Positions 28,839-38,123 of a stretch of 64,000 nt of DNA are shown piece by piece. Under the pieces are notes generated by a model, which was not told where the DNA came from, searched no databases, and saw only the letters and a program-made list of their open reading frames with translations. The stretch spans positions 274,479-338,478 of the forward strand of contig CAVZLD010000007.1 of NCBI GenBank assembly GCA_963776055.1, read 5' to 3'. Source of the DNA: CAVZLD01 sp963776055 (lineage in GTDB: Bacteria > Planctomycetota > Planctomycetia > Pirellulales > Pirellulaceae). How positions within the stretch are numbered: position 1 is the stretch's first letter; each line of letters opens with the position of its first letter. Both the position numbers and the translations under genes were made by a program.

Positions 28839-29720
28839 TCAACGGGGTCGCAACTCGGGCGGCAATGTGGGTACAGCGCCCGACTGCGTGCAGACGTAGG
28901 CTGCGACTTGCGCTGCCTGGCGGTGAATTTCGTCCAACGGTTCACCGCGCAGTAGCCCCGTGATCATCGTCGCGGTGAAGGAGTCTCCCGCGCCGACGGT
29001 GTCGGCGACGGCGACCGTCTGCCCCTCCCGGTCACTGACTTCATCGGTGGTGACCAGCACGGATCCCTGACTGCCTCGCGTTAACGCAATCAGTTGAAGA
29101 TCCCACGCCTGTTGCACGGCCCGCAGGCGGTCGATTTCACTTCCTTTGGCGCCGATCAGTTGGGCGACCGTTGTTAACTCGTCATCGTTCAGCTTCAAAA
29201 TATTGGCCAGTTCCAGCGAGCGACGAAGGATGGACTCTTCGATGAATGGGGGCCGAAGGTTGATGTCAAGTACGCGGAGGCAATGGTTGGGTGTCCCCGC
29301 CACACAGCGTTGAATCGTCTGCCGCGAAGCTTCGTTTCGCTGTCCCAAAGTCCCAAAACAAATGGCTTGCAGTTCTGCCGTGAGCGAATCCAAATTCGAG
29401 GACCAAGCCAAAAAGTCCCATGCGACGGGCTCCGCAATGGTGAACATCGGGCGGCCTTCGTCGTCCAATTCTACTTGGACCGTTCCCGTGGGTTGCGGGG
29501 ACACCTGCAGATGGGTTGTATCGACGCCGTGCTGCTGCAGGAATGTTGCGGCGTCGCGGCCGAAGGGATCGTCGCCGACGCAGCTGACAATGGAGGAGGA
29601 GGCTCCCATCGCGGCGACGTGGCAGGCAAAGTTCGCGGGGGCTCCGCCAAACCGGGGACCTTCGGGGAATACGTCCCACAGGACTTCACCAACCGCGGCA
29701 ATCTGTGGCTTTGTCGTCAT
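28839..29720 (-). CDS. PfkB-family sugar kinase (fructokinase-like)
   Basis: 293 residues, ATP-dependent carbohydrate kinase of the ribokinase/PfkB family. The N-terminal signature is GEVLWDVFPEGPRFGGAPAN, which is closest to fructokinases. The C-terminal signature DTVGAGDSFTATMITGLL carries the catalytic Asp and anion hole. Frame intact. No transporter or glycosidase lies beside it, so fructose as substrate is only the best guess. Upstream lies a 500-base region with a hairpin repeat. Confidence 0.9.
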   Translation of the reverse strand: MTTKPQIAAVGEVLWDVFPEGPRFGGAPANFACHVAAMGASSSIVSCVGDDPFGRDAATFLQQHGVDTTHLQVSPQPTGTVQVELDDEGRPMFTIAEPVAWDFLAWSSNLDSLTAELQAICFGTLGQRNEASRQTIQRCVAGTPNHCLRVLDINLRPPFIEESILRRSLELANILKLNDDELTTVAQLIGAKGSEIDRLRAVQQAWDLQLIALTRGSQGSVLVTTDEVSDREGQTVAVADTVGAGDSFTATMITGLLRGEPLDEIHRQAAQVAAYVCTQSGAVPTLPPELRPR

Positions 29721-30067
29721 CTGTATCTCATCCTTCCCAGATCAAGGAACAAAGGTCCAACCGCCGCTCAGTATAATTGTCTCGCGATCGAAGAACAGGC
29801 GAGGCGCGAGCATCGCCTGGATCGGTTGCCAATTCTCACTCGCCACAGATCGACCGTATCGGCTCCGCACCCGTATCAAACTGGCATCCGAGTTCCTTCG
29901 CAGAAGCCCCGCGTCACCTCCGCTCGGCGGTCTCGCCCGCATAAGAGTCGTGATTGCTACATGTGGAAGGCGTGATTCGTGCCGCGGCGTGGGAATCCGC
30001 TCCGGGACCTTGAAATCCAATCGTCGCTTCCGCAGATCACGGAATCTCACCTCAATACAATCTACGG
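29721..30067. other. Intergenic stretch, nothing recognised
   Basis: Lies between the divergently placed kinase genes. Open frames here are short and unconvincing. The region ends at the second copy of the 86-nt hairpin. Confidence 0.35.
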
Positions 30068-30076
30068 TTACCTAGT

Positions 30077-30162
30077 GCGCGTCGTACGGGCACGTAGCGT
30101 TGGCAGCGACGTTTCTTCCGAGCAGAAACGGCGACGAGACGCTACAAGCAAGTGCAACACGC
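30077..30162. repeat. 86-nt hairpin repeat, copy B
   Basis: Same architecture and length as the copy at 9648-9733, ungapped alignment. The outer stem GCGCGTCGTAC faces GTGCAACACGC, and the inner stem GTAGCGT pairs with ACGCTAC. Relative to copy A, the inner-stem C-G pair has become A-T on both sides, a compensatory change. It sits upstream of the APH-like kinase gene. Confidence 0.75.
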
Positions 30163-30221
30163 TGTAGATGCTGACAACTGTCGCCCGTGTTCACGGGTGA
30201 GAAACTTGAGACGCCTTCAAG

Positions 30222-31152
30222 ATGATTGACCTGCGTGTCACCGAATTGCATGATCGCTTACTTGAGACGCTGGCCGACGAGCGATTCTCCGGCGTGCTGC
30301 CCCTGGAATCCACATCTTCGCCAGGTGGCGTGGCGGACGATCCGACGAAGTCGTACGTGACGGATTCGCAGCAGACCCCCGTCGGTGTGCTCATCCTGTC
30401 GAATGAAGTGAATCCTCAGCTTGTAAGCCGGTCTGTTGCTACTGCGCGGCGGATCAAACACGCTTTGGGCGATCGGCTGGGAAGCGTCGTGTTGGAGCCG
30501 CTGGCTGACGGACAGTTTTGCGGTCGCAGCTACGCGGTGTGGCCGTTGCAGCAAACGTTAAGTCGTCGCCGCGTTCCGCTGTACCTGCAACGAGTAGCCC
30601 TGCGACGAGAGTTCCCGCGTTGGCTGGCACTGGCGACGGCCAAGACAGTTCGGATCGAACAAAGTCCCGTGCGTCACCAAGAGCTCTACATCAATCCGCT
30701 CGAATGGATCGCACAACATCCACGCATGCCGGCCGAACTTCGAGACGTATCGGCCAGAGCACTACGACGGTTTCCATCGGGAGGTTTTCCACCCGTAACC
30801 GTATTTCAACATTCCGATGTGTGGCTGGGCAACTTCTTGTTACCGACCCGACCGCAAAAAGGCGGCAGCAGCGAGTTCGGGTTCTATCTGATCGATTGGG
30901 CCGGCGGGACGCTTGTTGGACATCCCTTCTACGACCTGTTGCGTTTTAGTGACTCGAATGGAATGTCGCCCGCGCGGCTGCGCTCCGAGTTCGAAATCCA
31001 CTGTCAAATTCTCGGATGCGACATCGAGGATGTCGCCCTCCTACACCGCCGCCGCACTGGGTGCTCTGGGATTGAATCTCGAGCATTTTCCCGAAGACCG
31101 TTACGTGCAGCTGTGCGCGGACGTTTTTCGAACCCTTTCGACAGCGCTGTAA
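30222..31152 (+). CDS. Aminoglycoside-phosphotransferase-like kinase (frameshifted)
   Basis: A protein-kinase-fold small-molecule kinase. FQHSDVWLGNFLL is the catalytic loop (HxDxxxxN pattern), and FYLIDWAGGTLVGHPFYDLL holds the metal-binding Asp. The N-lobe is less clear. The frame switches near 31035; the correct C-terminus in the other frame reads ALGLNLEHFPEDRYVQLCAD and stops at 31152. The frame that runs on to 31697 is antisense to htrA. Joined length is about 310 residues. The substrate is unknown; relatives phosphorylate antibiotics, choline, homoserine or sugars. It converges on the HtrA gene with an 11-base gap. Confidence 0.75.
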
Positions 31153-31163
31153 AAGTCTGGCGG

Positions 31164-33053
31164 TCACAGCGCTTGCTGCTGCTGGATGCGTTCGACCGAT
31201 TGACGAACGAGATCGCCAGGCAGCGCATAGCTGCAAGTTCGGCTGTACCGGGCGATGTTGATGCCGATAAACTGACCGGTAAGGTCAAAGATCGGGCCTC
31301 CGCACTGCTCGGGCTCGGCATGCGCATCATGACAGAATACGGATTCGAACCCCGTGCGGCGCAAGCTAGGTCCTCCCGCAAAGGAATCCGCAACGTGTCT
31401 TCTGGAATGGTCCGGCCGGATACCCAAAACGACGGTTACCACTTGCTCTTCGGCGCCGCGCTGAATCAGCAGACGGACCGTCGAGCCAGGTTCTCGGGAT
31501 CCGATCGTGGCAATCAGCTGCTGCGTCGCGGTAATCGGTTGGTCATTGACTTTCAGGATGATGTCGTCGGTTTTGAGTCCCGCCTGTTTCCCAGGGCCAT
31601 CCAGGATTCGCTGCAGAATGACTCGCTGATCCTGCGACCCGGGAACGACACCCAGATAACCCGTTTGTTGCTGCCGCGGGGAGCGAAACGTCTTTGAACC
31701 GAAGAGGCTGACGAAGCCGGTGGGCGAACCGGGGCGAACGGATAACAATAGGTGGCCGGGTTTCAGGTGCGCCACGGAATCCAGGTCCACACCGCTTGGT
31801 AACTTTCCTTCCACCTGTAACAACACAATGTCGTTGTCAGCATCGCGCCCCAGGATGGTGGCCGAATGCTCTTCTCCATCGTCGTCGATGACTACGGGAG
31901 ATTCGTCAACCTGTGAACTCTTGCTTACGACCCAGCCATTGCGGTTGACGATTGTTCCCAGGGTCTCCAGGCGACGGTCGGCTCGGACACTGCGAATCTG
32001 CACCGCACAATCATCCATTCTGGTCTCGAGATTTTGCAGTGCGTTCGAGAGATCTTCCAGGAAGGGATAAGTCGGATTCGGTAGGTCACGGATCGGGGGA
32101 GTCGTCGGTGTCTGGCGACGGATCGTAAGCTTGTGCGAATCGTCATCCCGCTGCACAGTTAACCGGACTGTGGAATTGCGTTGTCGAAAAAGACGCCACA
32201 GCTCGCGGCTGGTGCGAAATCCTTCTGACACAAGCGTGTCGTTGATGACTGTGATTTCGTCACCGGCGACCAATCCGGCATCATCGGCCGGTGATGATTG
32301 AACTACGCTGGCAACCTCAGCGCCTCGTTCGGTTGCGCGTCGGGACGCAAGTTCAATTCCAAACATCCTGATAGCGTACGGAGGTGCGAACTCCTCGGTT
32401 TTGCAGAGTTGGTCCCAGTGATTGCGAAAAAGATCGACCGGGATGTCGAAGTTGTCGGAGAGATCCTGGGCGATGTAGCTGTGAACGCCAATCACACGGC
32501 CTTCCAGGTCAAATAAACCGCCACCAGAGTCGCCGGGTTCCATCAGGCAAGTGTTTTGAATGTGCCCGCGTGCGTTGGTACTGACGACGCGGCCGAAGCG
32601 GATGACCAGCCCCCGTCGCTCATCGTAGCCGCCCGGATGCCCGAAACTCAGGCACGGCTGGTTTCGCACCAGTTGGCCTGAGTGTCCGAGTTCGGCCCAG
32701 GCGAAATCGCCTTCTCCGGTGATCTTCATCAATCCGCAATCAAGATAATTCGATCTCCCCAGAGCGACGGCGGGAAGGGTACGTCCATCGTTGAGGATGA
32801 TTTCGTAGGCGCGACCGGGCTGAATACAGTGTCCGGCGGTCAGAATGTGACCCTCGGGGCTGACGATTACCGCGCTGAAGGCGGCGCGTCGATTGCCGCC
32901 GTGCCGCTGCACCACCGCCACGCTGGCGGGGAGGGCACGTTCCACCGCAAGCTGGATCTGCTCGGTTAACGGATCCAAATCTGGTGCTGAACCGGCCGAC
33001 TTGGAGGCGCCTTCCGCGCGCTCGCCTGAGATCGGTTGCGGTGCTACGATCAT
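31164..33053 (-). CDS. HtrA/DegP-like serine protease with PDZ domains and a second, degenerate protease unit
   Basis: Exported protease/chaperone. The first trypsin-like unit is complete: His in HILTAGHCIQPG, Asp in LDCGLMKITG, Ser in MEPGDSGGGLFDLEG. A PDZ domain follows (AGLVAGDEITVINDTLVS). A second protease-like unit has no His (GWVVSKSSQVDES) and ends as QCGGPIFDLTGQFIGINIAR, without the usual Ser, with another PDZ (GKQAGLKTDDIILKVNDQP) inside it. Sequence upstream of 33053 in the same frame reads RRYLLWLALVSALFGW, a membrane/signal segment. The true start is probably the ATG at 33150 (ribosome site GGGAG), with an indel between. About 650 residues. Confidence 0.88.
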   Translation of the reverse strand: MIVAPQPISGERAEGASKSAGSAPDLDPLTEQIQLAVERALPASVAVVQRHGGNRRAAFSAVIVSPEGHILTAGHCIQPGRAYEIILNDGRTLPAVALGRSNYLDCGLMKITGEGDFAWAELGHSGQLVRNQPCLSFGHPGGYDERRGLVIRFGRVVSTNARGHIQNTCLMEPGDSGGGLFDLEGRVIGVHSYIAQDLSDNFDIPVDLFRNHWDQLCKTEEFAPPYAIRMFGIELASRRATERGAEVASVVQSSPADDAGLVAGDEITVINDTLVSEGFRTSRELWRLFRQRNSTVRLTVQRDDDSHKLTIRRQTPTTPPIRDLPNPTYPFLEDLSNALQNLETRMDDCAVQIRSVRADRRLETLGTIVNRNGWVVSKSSQVDESPVVIDDDGEEHSATILGRDADNDIVLLQVEGKLPSGVDLDSVAHLKPGHLLLSVRPGSPTGFVSLFGSKTFRSPRQQQTGYLGVVPGSQDQRVILQRILDGPGKQAGLKTDDIILKVNDQPITATQQLIATIGSREPGSTVRLLIQRGAEEQVVTVVLGIRPDHSRRHVADSFAGGPSLRRTGFESVFCHDAHAEPEQCGGPIFDLTGQFIGINIARYSRTCSYALPGDLVRQSVERIQQQQAL

Positions 33054-33150
33054 CCAGCCGAAGAGGGCCGATACGAGCGCGAGCCACAGAAGATAGCGCC
33101 GGAGTCGCTTCGTGGTCTCGGGTGTCGTTAAGGGCGGTCTTGTCTTCCAT

Positions 33151-33783
33151 CGCGATCTCCCGGTTTCCTTCGATCGGTCAGTGATCGTCTCCGCTTGAGC
33201 CTCGCCAATGATACTCTCTCAACCGGTAGAGGAAGGGAATCCAGTCAGACCGACAACCGGCCTTGGGGGGATGAAGCGAGAGCCCTCCCGTCCGACGAGC
33301 GACGCACCAACTTGAACTCCACGGGACTGGGCGACAGCCGCAACGCTTAAGAGCGTCGTGCGGGCCTGATCGCTTGGGTAATCTGAACCACGTTCCTCTT
33401 ACCGCTCCCCGAGACCCCTCATAAGAACCGAAATCCGGCGATCCGCTTAACCGTGGATTACTCAGAACCGGTGAAGCGGCTGCCCGGATGACTTGCCCGC
33501 CGCCGAACTTCGCCCTCCAGATATCGACCGCCGTTGCCAGATCAAACAACAATCCTGGCGGAGAACCTGATCGAAGATTGTCAATCCATCCGGCGTCACG
33601 TGGGGAGAGGTTTCAGCGTGCTCCAATGAGTTGACTCCTGGGCCGAGCGGACGAACATCCCCGAAGGCTGCCGCAAGTGCGTTCGAAGAAAAGGGGGGAT
33701 CAGCACCTTGTGACCCACGCGTTCTTCGGATTCCACGTGCGCATACTCGGAGCCAGTCTGCCTTTTTGCCACACGCTGCTCGC
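33151..33783. other. Intergenic stretch, nothing recognised
   Basis: About 0.6 kb upstream of htrA and downstream of the TIM-barrel gene. Open frames on the minus strand have no coherent composition. I found no RNA gene signature, such as RNase P or tmRNA landmarks. Confidence 0.35.
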
Positions 33784-34648
33784 TTAGACGTCGCAGATCT
33801 CGATGGCTTGAGCAAGCGAAGTGAGCGGATCGCGAACGGGGACGAATTCGTGCGCGACATAGCCCTTGTAACCGGTCTCTGCAATGGCACGCATGATGGC
33901 GGGATAATACAGCTCTTGGGATTCATCGATCTCGTGCCGCCCGGGATTGCCGCCGGTATGGTAGTGGCCGATCAGATCCTTGTGCGTTTGAATCGTGCGA
34001 ATGATATCACCCTCCATGATCTGTGCATGGTAGATGTCGTAGAGGATTTTCACATTCGGCGAGCCAACGCGCGTGCAGACCTCGACGCCCCAGGCCATGT
34101 TGTCAAACATGTAACCCTTATGGTCGACCTTGCTGTTGAGGTACTCGATGCAAAGCGTGACGTTCTTCTGCTCCGCAAATCCCGCCACCTGCTTCAGCGC
34201 TGCGACGGCGTTTTCGACTCCTACGTCATCCGGGATTCCATCTCGGTTGCCGGACATGACAATGACGTTGGCAAAGCCATGTTCGGCGTTGGCTTCGATC
34301 GCGGTGCGAATCCGCGCACGGCTTGCTCGTGCTTTGCCTTGTCATTCACGGCGCCTCCGCCGGATGTCATTGTGCAGACCAGATTGTGTTTTTTGAGCGT
34401 GGGAAAGTCGTCCGGTCCTAGCAGGTCGATACCGACCAGGCCCATTTGGGCACTTGCTTCGCAGAGTTCGTCCAGGGAGAGTTTGCCGTAGCACCACCGA
34501 CTGACCGACTGCTGGATTCGCCCTTTCTTGACGATTCGCTCCATCTTTGGCGCTGCGTCTGCGCCAGAACGGGAGCGGCCACGGCTCCGAGGGCGGCCAC
34601 CGAGGCGCTATGAATGAGATCTCGACGCGATAGTCTGCCGGTGTTCAT
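33784..34648 (-). CDS. Tat-exported TIM-barrel protein, hydroxypyruvate-isomerase family (two frameshifts)
   Basis: The N-terminus from 34648 reads MNTGRLSRRDLIHSASVAAL, a twin-arginine signal. After a shift near 34555 the text continues KGRIQQSVSRWCYGKLSLDE, typical of the hydroxypyruvate isomerase/sugar phosphate isomerase family. After another near 34310 it runs VMSGNRDGIPDDVG, VTLCIEYLNSKVDHKGYM, KILYDIYHAQIMEGD and YKGYVAHEFVPV, with the metal-binding Glu, Asp and His residues of the xylose-isomerase-like barrel. About 288 residues when joined. Planctomycetes export many such proteins via Tat; the substrate is unknown. Confidence 0.85.
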
Positions 34649-34845
34649 GGGTGTTCTCCTAGCATGCGGTGGGTTGGCGTGGCCATATTCCGAGTAACCT
34701 TGGCGACGGCCATTATGACGGATTCAGGATAGGGAGGATATTCCCAATCGAGCTGTGCTTCGCTGTCGATCGAGCGATCGAGTCCGCATGATTCACTTCG
34801 CCCTAAGTGATGGACCGATTCGACAGAGGGCTTCGGCACTGCGGG

Positions 34846-36468
34846 TCAGCAACGGAGATGCGTGAGGGCGCTGTTACCAACCCTCCTTCTGGTGCACCGC
34901 GTGGCAAAGGCGAGAAACGCGGCGAGAAAGTGCATCGTCGGGGACGGTTCCGGCACGGCCACGGCATCCGAGACGAATACCGCCCGTCCGGCCCCGTCGT
35001 TGATGGCCGCCGAAAAGACGATGTATCCTCGATCATCAATGCCGATCAGGCTCGGGTCCGTGATTGGCTGGAAACTTTCTCCTCCAATGTCGAGCACGGA
35101 ACCGTCGCGCACTACCAAACGAAATTCCCCGCTTGTGTTCTGCGCCCAGATGCCCCCGTGATCATCCCGAGGGTCAAACGGAGTCTCATTTTCCAGCTTG
35201 CCTTCCAGGGCGACTTGGCCCTGGGCATTTCGGACGGCTGTTCCGAGGTCCGAGAAGACCGTCTCCGTTTCTGGGGCGGTCTGACCGGCCAAGATGACCG
35301 GTTCCAGGCTTCCGTCCGCGGAACTGAGCCAAAGTCCGGCACCGTAGTGAGCATGAAAATCCGGGTGATTGTTTTGGATGAGGACCTCGCCGGCATCCGA
35401 TAAGTCGACGGCAGATACTTGCTCGAAGCGGAACGGCGCAAGGCCGGGTAATGGATCACCCTCGGAAACAAGGTGTCGGAATCCTGACCCCGTTGCATAC
35501 GTCCACACTCCGGTAAGCGTGTCGTCACCGTTTGGGTAATTGGCGGAGAGAAGTAATTCTCCGTTGTTATTCAAGCTTCGAATGTTGATGTTGCTGGACG
35601 CCGGCACGCTACTGCCGTCGACCGGCAACTCGTCGCCTTCCGTCAAGATGTGAAGGGGCGGTCCACCGAGACCTTCCCCCGCCAGCCAAATGGCCCGTTG
35701 ACTCTCGAGCGGCGTGCCATCGGCCGCATTCACCGATGCATCAAGCAAATACTGTCCTGCATTGTTAATCCAATCAACTCGGGGCTCCCCGTCCAGTACC
35801 AGGTCGGGCAATCCGGGGGCCGCCCTACCCGTTACGGCCACCAGATGGAAATCACCCGCCGTGTCCCTGAACCACGTCGCATCGTGTTTGGGTTCAACAT
35901 CGCCCGAGGGGACTGTATCGGCGTAAACGTTGGCCAATCCCGCGGTGCCATTGACGCCACCTACTTCCGGGTCAAATACCAGCCGATCGACGAAACGTGG
36001 GGCCGGTTCATTGTGCAAGAGCAGTTGCGTCAGTTTCGTTGAGCTATCCCAGTACCACGTGCCGAACCCACTTACATCGGATTCCGGTATGGCGTAGGTC
36101 AGGATGAGCCCCAGCCCACCGTCCGGACCAGTTTCTGTGCTAATGTCTTCGGCGAACGGTTCGTCAAAGATTGCGCCGTCGATGCCGGGGACGAGTGCCC
36201 CGTCTTCCACCACGAGGATTGTTTGTCCTGTCCGAACATCGGTTCGCCAGACGCCGCCAAACGTACCGGATGAAGCATTCGCATCCGCTGTGACGAATAA
36301 CTCACCGAGCCTGTTCGAACTCAACCTCTCAAAACCCGCCACGACGGCGCTGGCCCGAGCGGACGGCAGCGAATCACCGGGCTTCAAGAGTAAACGGGAT
36401 TCAGAAACCCCCTCGCTTGCCGTGAGGACGCACAAAGCAACCAGGGCGAAACAATGAGATTTCAGCAT
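34846..36468 (-). CDS. Secreted tandem-repeat protein with PEP-CTERM anchor
   Basis: 540 residues from the ATG at 36468 (MLKSHCFALVALCVLTASEG, a signal peptide). The body consists of degenerate repeats around the pattern N-x-x-G-x-L/V-x-F/L-x-A, for example SLNNNGELLLSANY, WINNAGQYLLDASV, LSDAGEVLIQNN and IDDRGYIVFSAAI. This resembles the choice-of-anchor tandem-repeat proteins and is probably a beta-propeller. The C-terminus AVPEPSPTMHFLAAFLAFAT followed by RCTRRR is the PEP-CTERM signal. Frame intact. Surface protein of unknown role. Confidence 0.85.
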   Translation of the reverse strand: MLKSHCFALVALCVLTASEGVSESRLLLKPGDSLPSARASAVVAGFERLSSNRLGELFVTADANASSGTFGGVWRTDVRTGQTILVVEDGALVPGIDGAIFDEPFAEDISTETGPDGGLGLILTYAIPESDVSGFGTWYWDSSTKLTQLLLHNEPAPRFVDRLVFDPEVGGVNGTAGLANVYADTVPSGDVEPKHDATWFRDTAGDFHLVAVTGRAAPGLPDLVLDGEPRVDWINNAGQYLLDASVNAADGTPLESQRAIWLAGEGLGGPPLHILTEGDELPVDGSSVPASSNINIRSLNNNGELLLSANYPNGDDTLTGVWTYATGSGFRHLVSEGDPLPGLAPFRFEQVSAVDLSDAGEVLIQNNHPDFHAHYGAGLWLSSADGSLEPVILAGQTAPETETVFSDLGTAVRNAQGQVALEGKLENETPFDPRDDHGGIWAQNTSGEFRLVVRDGSVLDIGGESFQPITDPSLIGIDDRGYIVFSAAINDGAGRAVFVSDAVAVPEPSPTMHFLAAFLAFATRCTRRRVGNSALTHLRC

Positions 36469-36509
36469 GTCGATGCCCCTCTTGCGTCGACTGCGGGCGA
36501 TCCTCCTTC

Positions 36510-36533
36510 GGAAAAGGGGAGCCTCCCCCTTCC
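36510..36533. repeat. REP-like hairpin left of the transposase
   Basis: GGAAAAGGGGA-gcc-TCCCCCTTCC, an imperfect palindrome. A similar one lies on the other side of the transposase gene at 37393-37416. Such pairs are the usual cognate repeats of REP-associated transposases. Confidence 0.55.
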
Positions 36534-36584
36534 TGGGGATAGATAGGGTGGCTGGTGAAGACTCTGCCATATCGGAGGATTGGC

Positions 36585-37319
36585 TCACCGGGACTTTGTG
36601 ATCGGTTTTGGCGGCCGACCAGGAGATCGAAGCGATGATTGTAGTCCGAATTGTTCAGCGGTTGCAAGTTGCCACGCTTTGGCACCGTAGGGACGGCCAC
36701 GTTGTGCGCAGACTTGCAAGGCGGCAAGCTCGGCTTCCGTCAAGGGCTGGTTTACCCAATCGGCCCACCCATCGGGATAGGGCAGTGGCCAGTCGGCGAG
36801 CGGGATGCTGCTTCGGTGAGTAGGGTGTTGTCGTGCCCAGAAGCTGCCCCACTTCCAGTCTTCAACCACGTTGACCAGATTCGCTCGGACGGCATTACGT
36901 TCAACGTAACGGCAGACCGTGTAGAAGTGCTCATCATTCTGTACGGGAAATGACTTGAAAGGGCCTTGGTAGACGTGGCCCTCGCCGTCGCTGCCTCGGA
37001 ACGCGTGCCAGCGTCTCACATGCGTGGTCGTCATCTGATGCATGAACTCGGACAGCTCGTCATCTTGCTCTGGCCAGATGACAAAGTGCCAATGGTTTGG
37101 CAAGACGCAATACGCGAGGATTCGAGTTGGTATCAATAGAAGCGACTCTCGAACGACGACGATGAACGCCTGATAGTCTTGCACGCTGCGGAAGATCTTC
37201 GTCCGTCCGTTGGCGCGATTCAAGACATGGTAGATTTTTCCCCCGGCGGTGAATCGAGGTCCACGAGGCACGGCACGCTCCGGTGATCTGAGTCTTCGTA
37301 CGTGACGCCAACTCAACAC
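36585..37319 (-). CDS. REP-associated tyrosine transposase (RAYT, HUH family)
   Basis: A single-strand DNA transposase of the TnpA-REP type. PNHWHFVIWPEQDD contains the HUH metal site (HWH), the catalytic Tyr is probably in YTVCRYVERNAVRANLV, and YHVLNRANGRTKIF is the usual N-terminal strand. The open frame starts at 37319; a GTG just before PRGPRFTAGGKIYHV is the more usual start. The C-terminal part RPYGAKAWQLATAEQFGLQS also fits. About 220-244 residues, intact. It is flanked by two similar REP-like hairpins and may mobilise them. Confidence 0.92.
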   Translation of the reverse strand: MLSWRHVRRLRSPERAVPRGPRFTAGGKIYHVLNRANGRTKIFRSVQDYQAFIVVVRESLLLIPTRILAYCVLPNHWHFVIWPEQDDELSEFMHQMTTTHVRRWHAFRGSDGEGHVYQGPFKSFPVQNDEHFYTVCRYVERNAVRANLVNVVEDWKWGSFWARQHPTHRSSIPLADWPLPYPDGWADWVNQPLTEAELAALQVCAQRGRPYGAKAWQLATAEQFGLQSSLRSPGRPPKPITKSR

Positions 37320-37392
37320 CGGGGCAGGCTAATCGATTCCCGACTCATAATTCAATCGCTATGAAACCTTGTCTATGCTCCGCAGCTCTCCT

Positions 37393-37416
37393 GGGAAACG
37401 GGGAGGTTCCCCTTTC
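37393..37416. repeat. REP-like hairpin right of the transposase
   Basis: GGGAAACGGGGA-gg-TTCCCCTTTC, close in sequence and shape to the hairpin at 36510-36533. A further partial match (GGGAAACGG) occurs at 37456. Confidence 0.55.
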
Positions 37417-37465
37417 TCTGCTCAACGTGATGGCCGACACGGGCTCTGGCACGCTGGGAAACGGA

Positions 37466-37494
37466 TTGTCCCCTCCTGACCGTCTCGCTACGAT
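37466..37494 (+). promoter_or_regulatory. Original promoter of tRNA-Leu, now orphaned
   Basis: TTGTCC (37466-37471), 17 bases, TACGAT (37489-37494), then 16 bases to the 5' end of the tRNA fragment. It would now transcribe only half a tRNA and then the element end. Confidence 0.5.
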
Positions 37495-37509
37495 GGAGAC
37501 TTCCTACCC

Positions 37510-37555
37510 TGGCCGAGTGGCGGAATTGGCAGACGCACGGGACTTAAAATCCCGT
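37510..37555 (+). pseudogene. tRNA-Leu 5' half, left attachment site of element 1
   Basis: 46 bases identical to 49819-49864. They cover the tRNA from its first base through the 3' strand of the anticodon stem (CGGGACTTAAAATCCCG). The rest of the tRNA is missing and the sequence diverges at 37556. This is the host's original 5' half left behind when the element inserted. Confidence 0.93.
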
Positions 37556-37673
37556 AGATTCTACGGGGAAAACGGCCTTTCGGCCGATTCGGACATCCCC
37601 GGACAACCGCTGACAACCCCTTGGCTTTGTGCCCTTTGTGCCGGCTTAAATCCCACTCTCGCGGGCCCATTCC

Positions 37674-38123
37674 TCAAACGTCAACGGGATAGGCCTTGGA
37701 CGCCGGCGGCGGAGCGGGTTTTGCGTTCTCTTGTTTCCGCCGCATCTCCTTGAGGCCGAGGATGGTGGGTTGGTAGTTGACGGCCCGCAACTCCGGGCGG
37801 AAATCCTCCTCCTTTTCCCCGTTCGCAATTCGCCGCTCCCGCCAATCGTCCGTGATGGCGTGGCGATACTCCGCATAGAGGCTCTCCGCTTGGCGGAGGA
37901 TGTCATCCTTGTCGCCGATTCCTTGACGCAATAAGGCTCGCGAGAATTCAAAGTATCTGCGGCGGTTCAATCCGAGCCACAACGTTATTGGTCGCATGGC
38001 CCAGCGGCTCATTTGGTTGATGAGCGGAATGACGGTGGAAAGTTGAGGAAGGTTTCCCGCTCGGACGGCCTCATTGACCGCGTGACGGTTTCGGCGCTGG
38101 GCGAAGTCTTCTACAACCTGCAA
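37674..38123 (-). CDS. Element protein, unknown function
   Basis: 150 residues, mainly helical and charged (LNRRRYFEFSRALLRQGIGD, ESLYAEYRHAITDDWRERR), with a Pro-rich C-terminus. It is the last gene of the element's minus-strand series, next to the left attachment site. No recognised domain. Confidence 0.55.
   Translation of the reverse strand: MQVVEDFAQRRNRHAVNEAVRAGNLPQLSTVIPLINQMSRWAMRPITLWLGLNRRRYFEFSRALLRQGIGDKDDILRQAESLYAEYRHAITDDWRERRIANGEKEEDFRPELRAVNYQPTILGLKEMRRKQENAKPAPPPASKAYPVDV

Noticed and set aside
31153..31697. Continuation of the APH-like kinase frame
   Set aside because: It is the antisense reading of the htrA 3' end; the natural kinase C-terminus is in the neighbouring frame and stops at 31152.
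33151..33783. Structured RNA gene such as RNase P RNA or tmRNA
   Set aside because: I looked for the conserved landmarks of these RNAs and did not find them; there is no supporting promoter-terminator pair.
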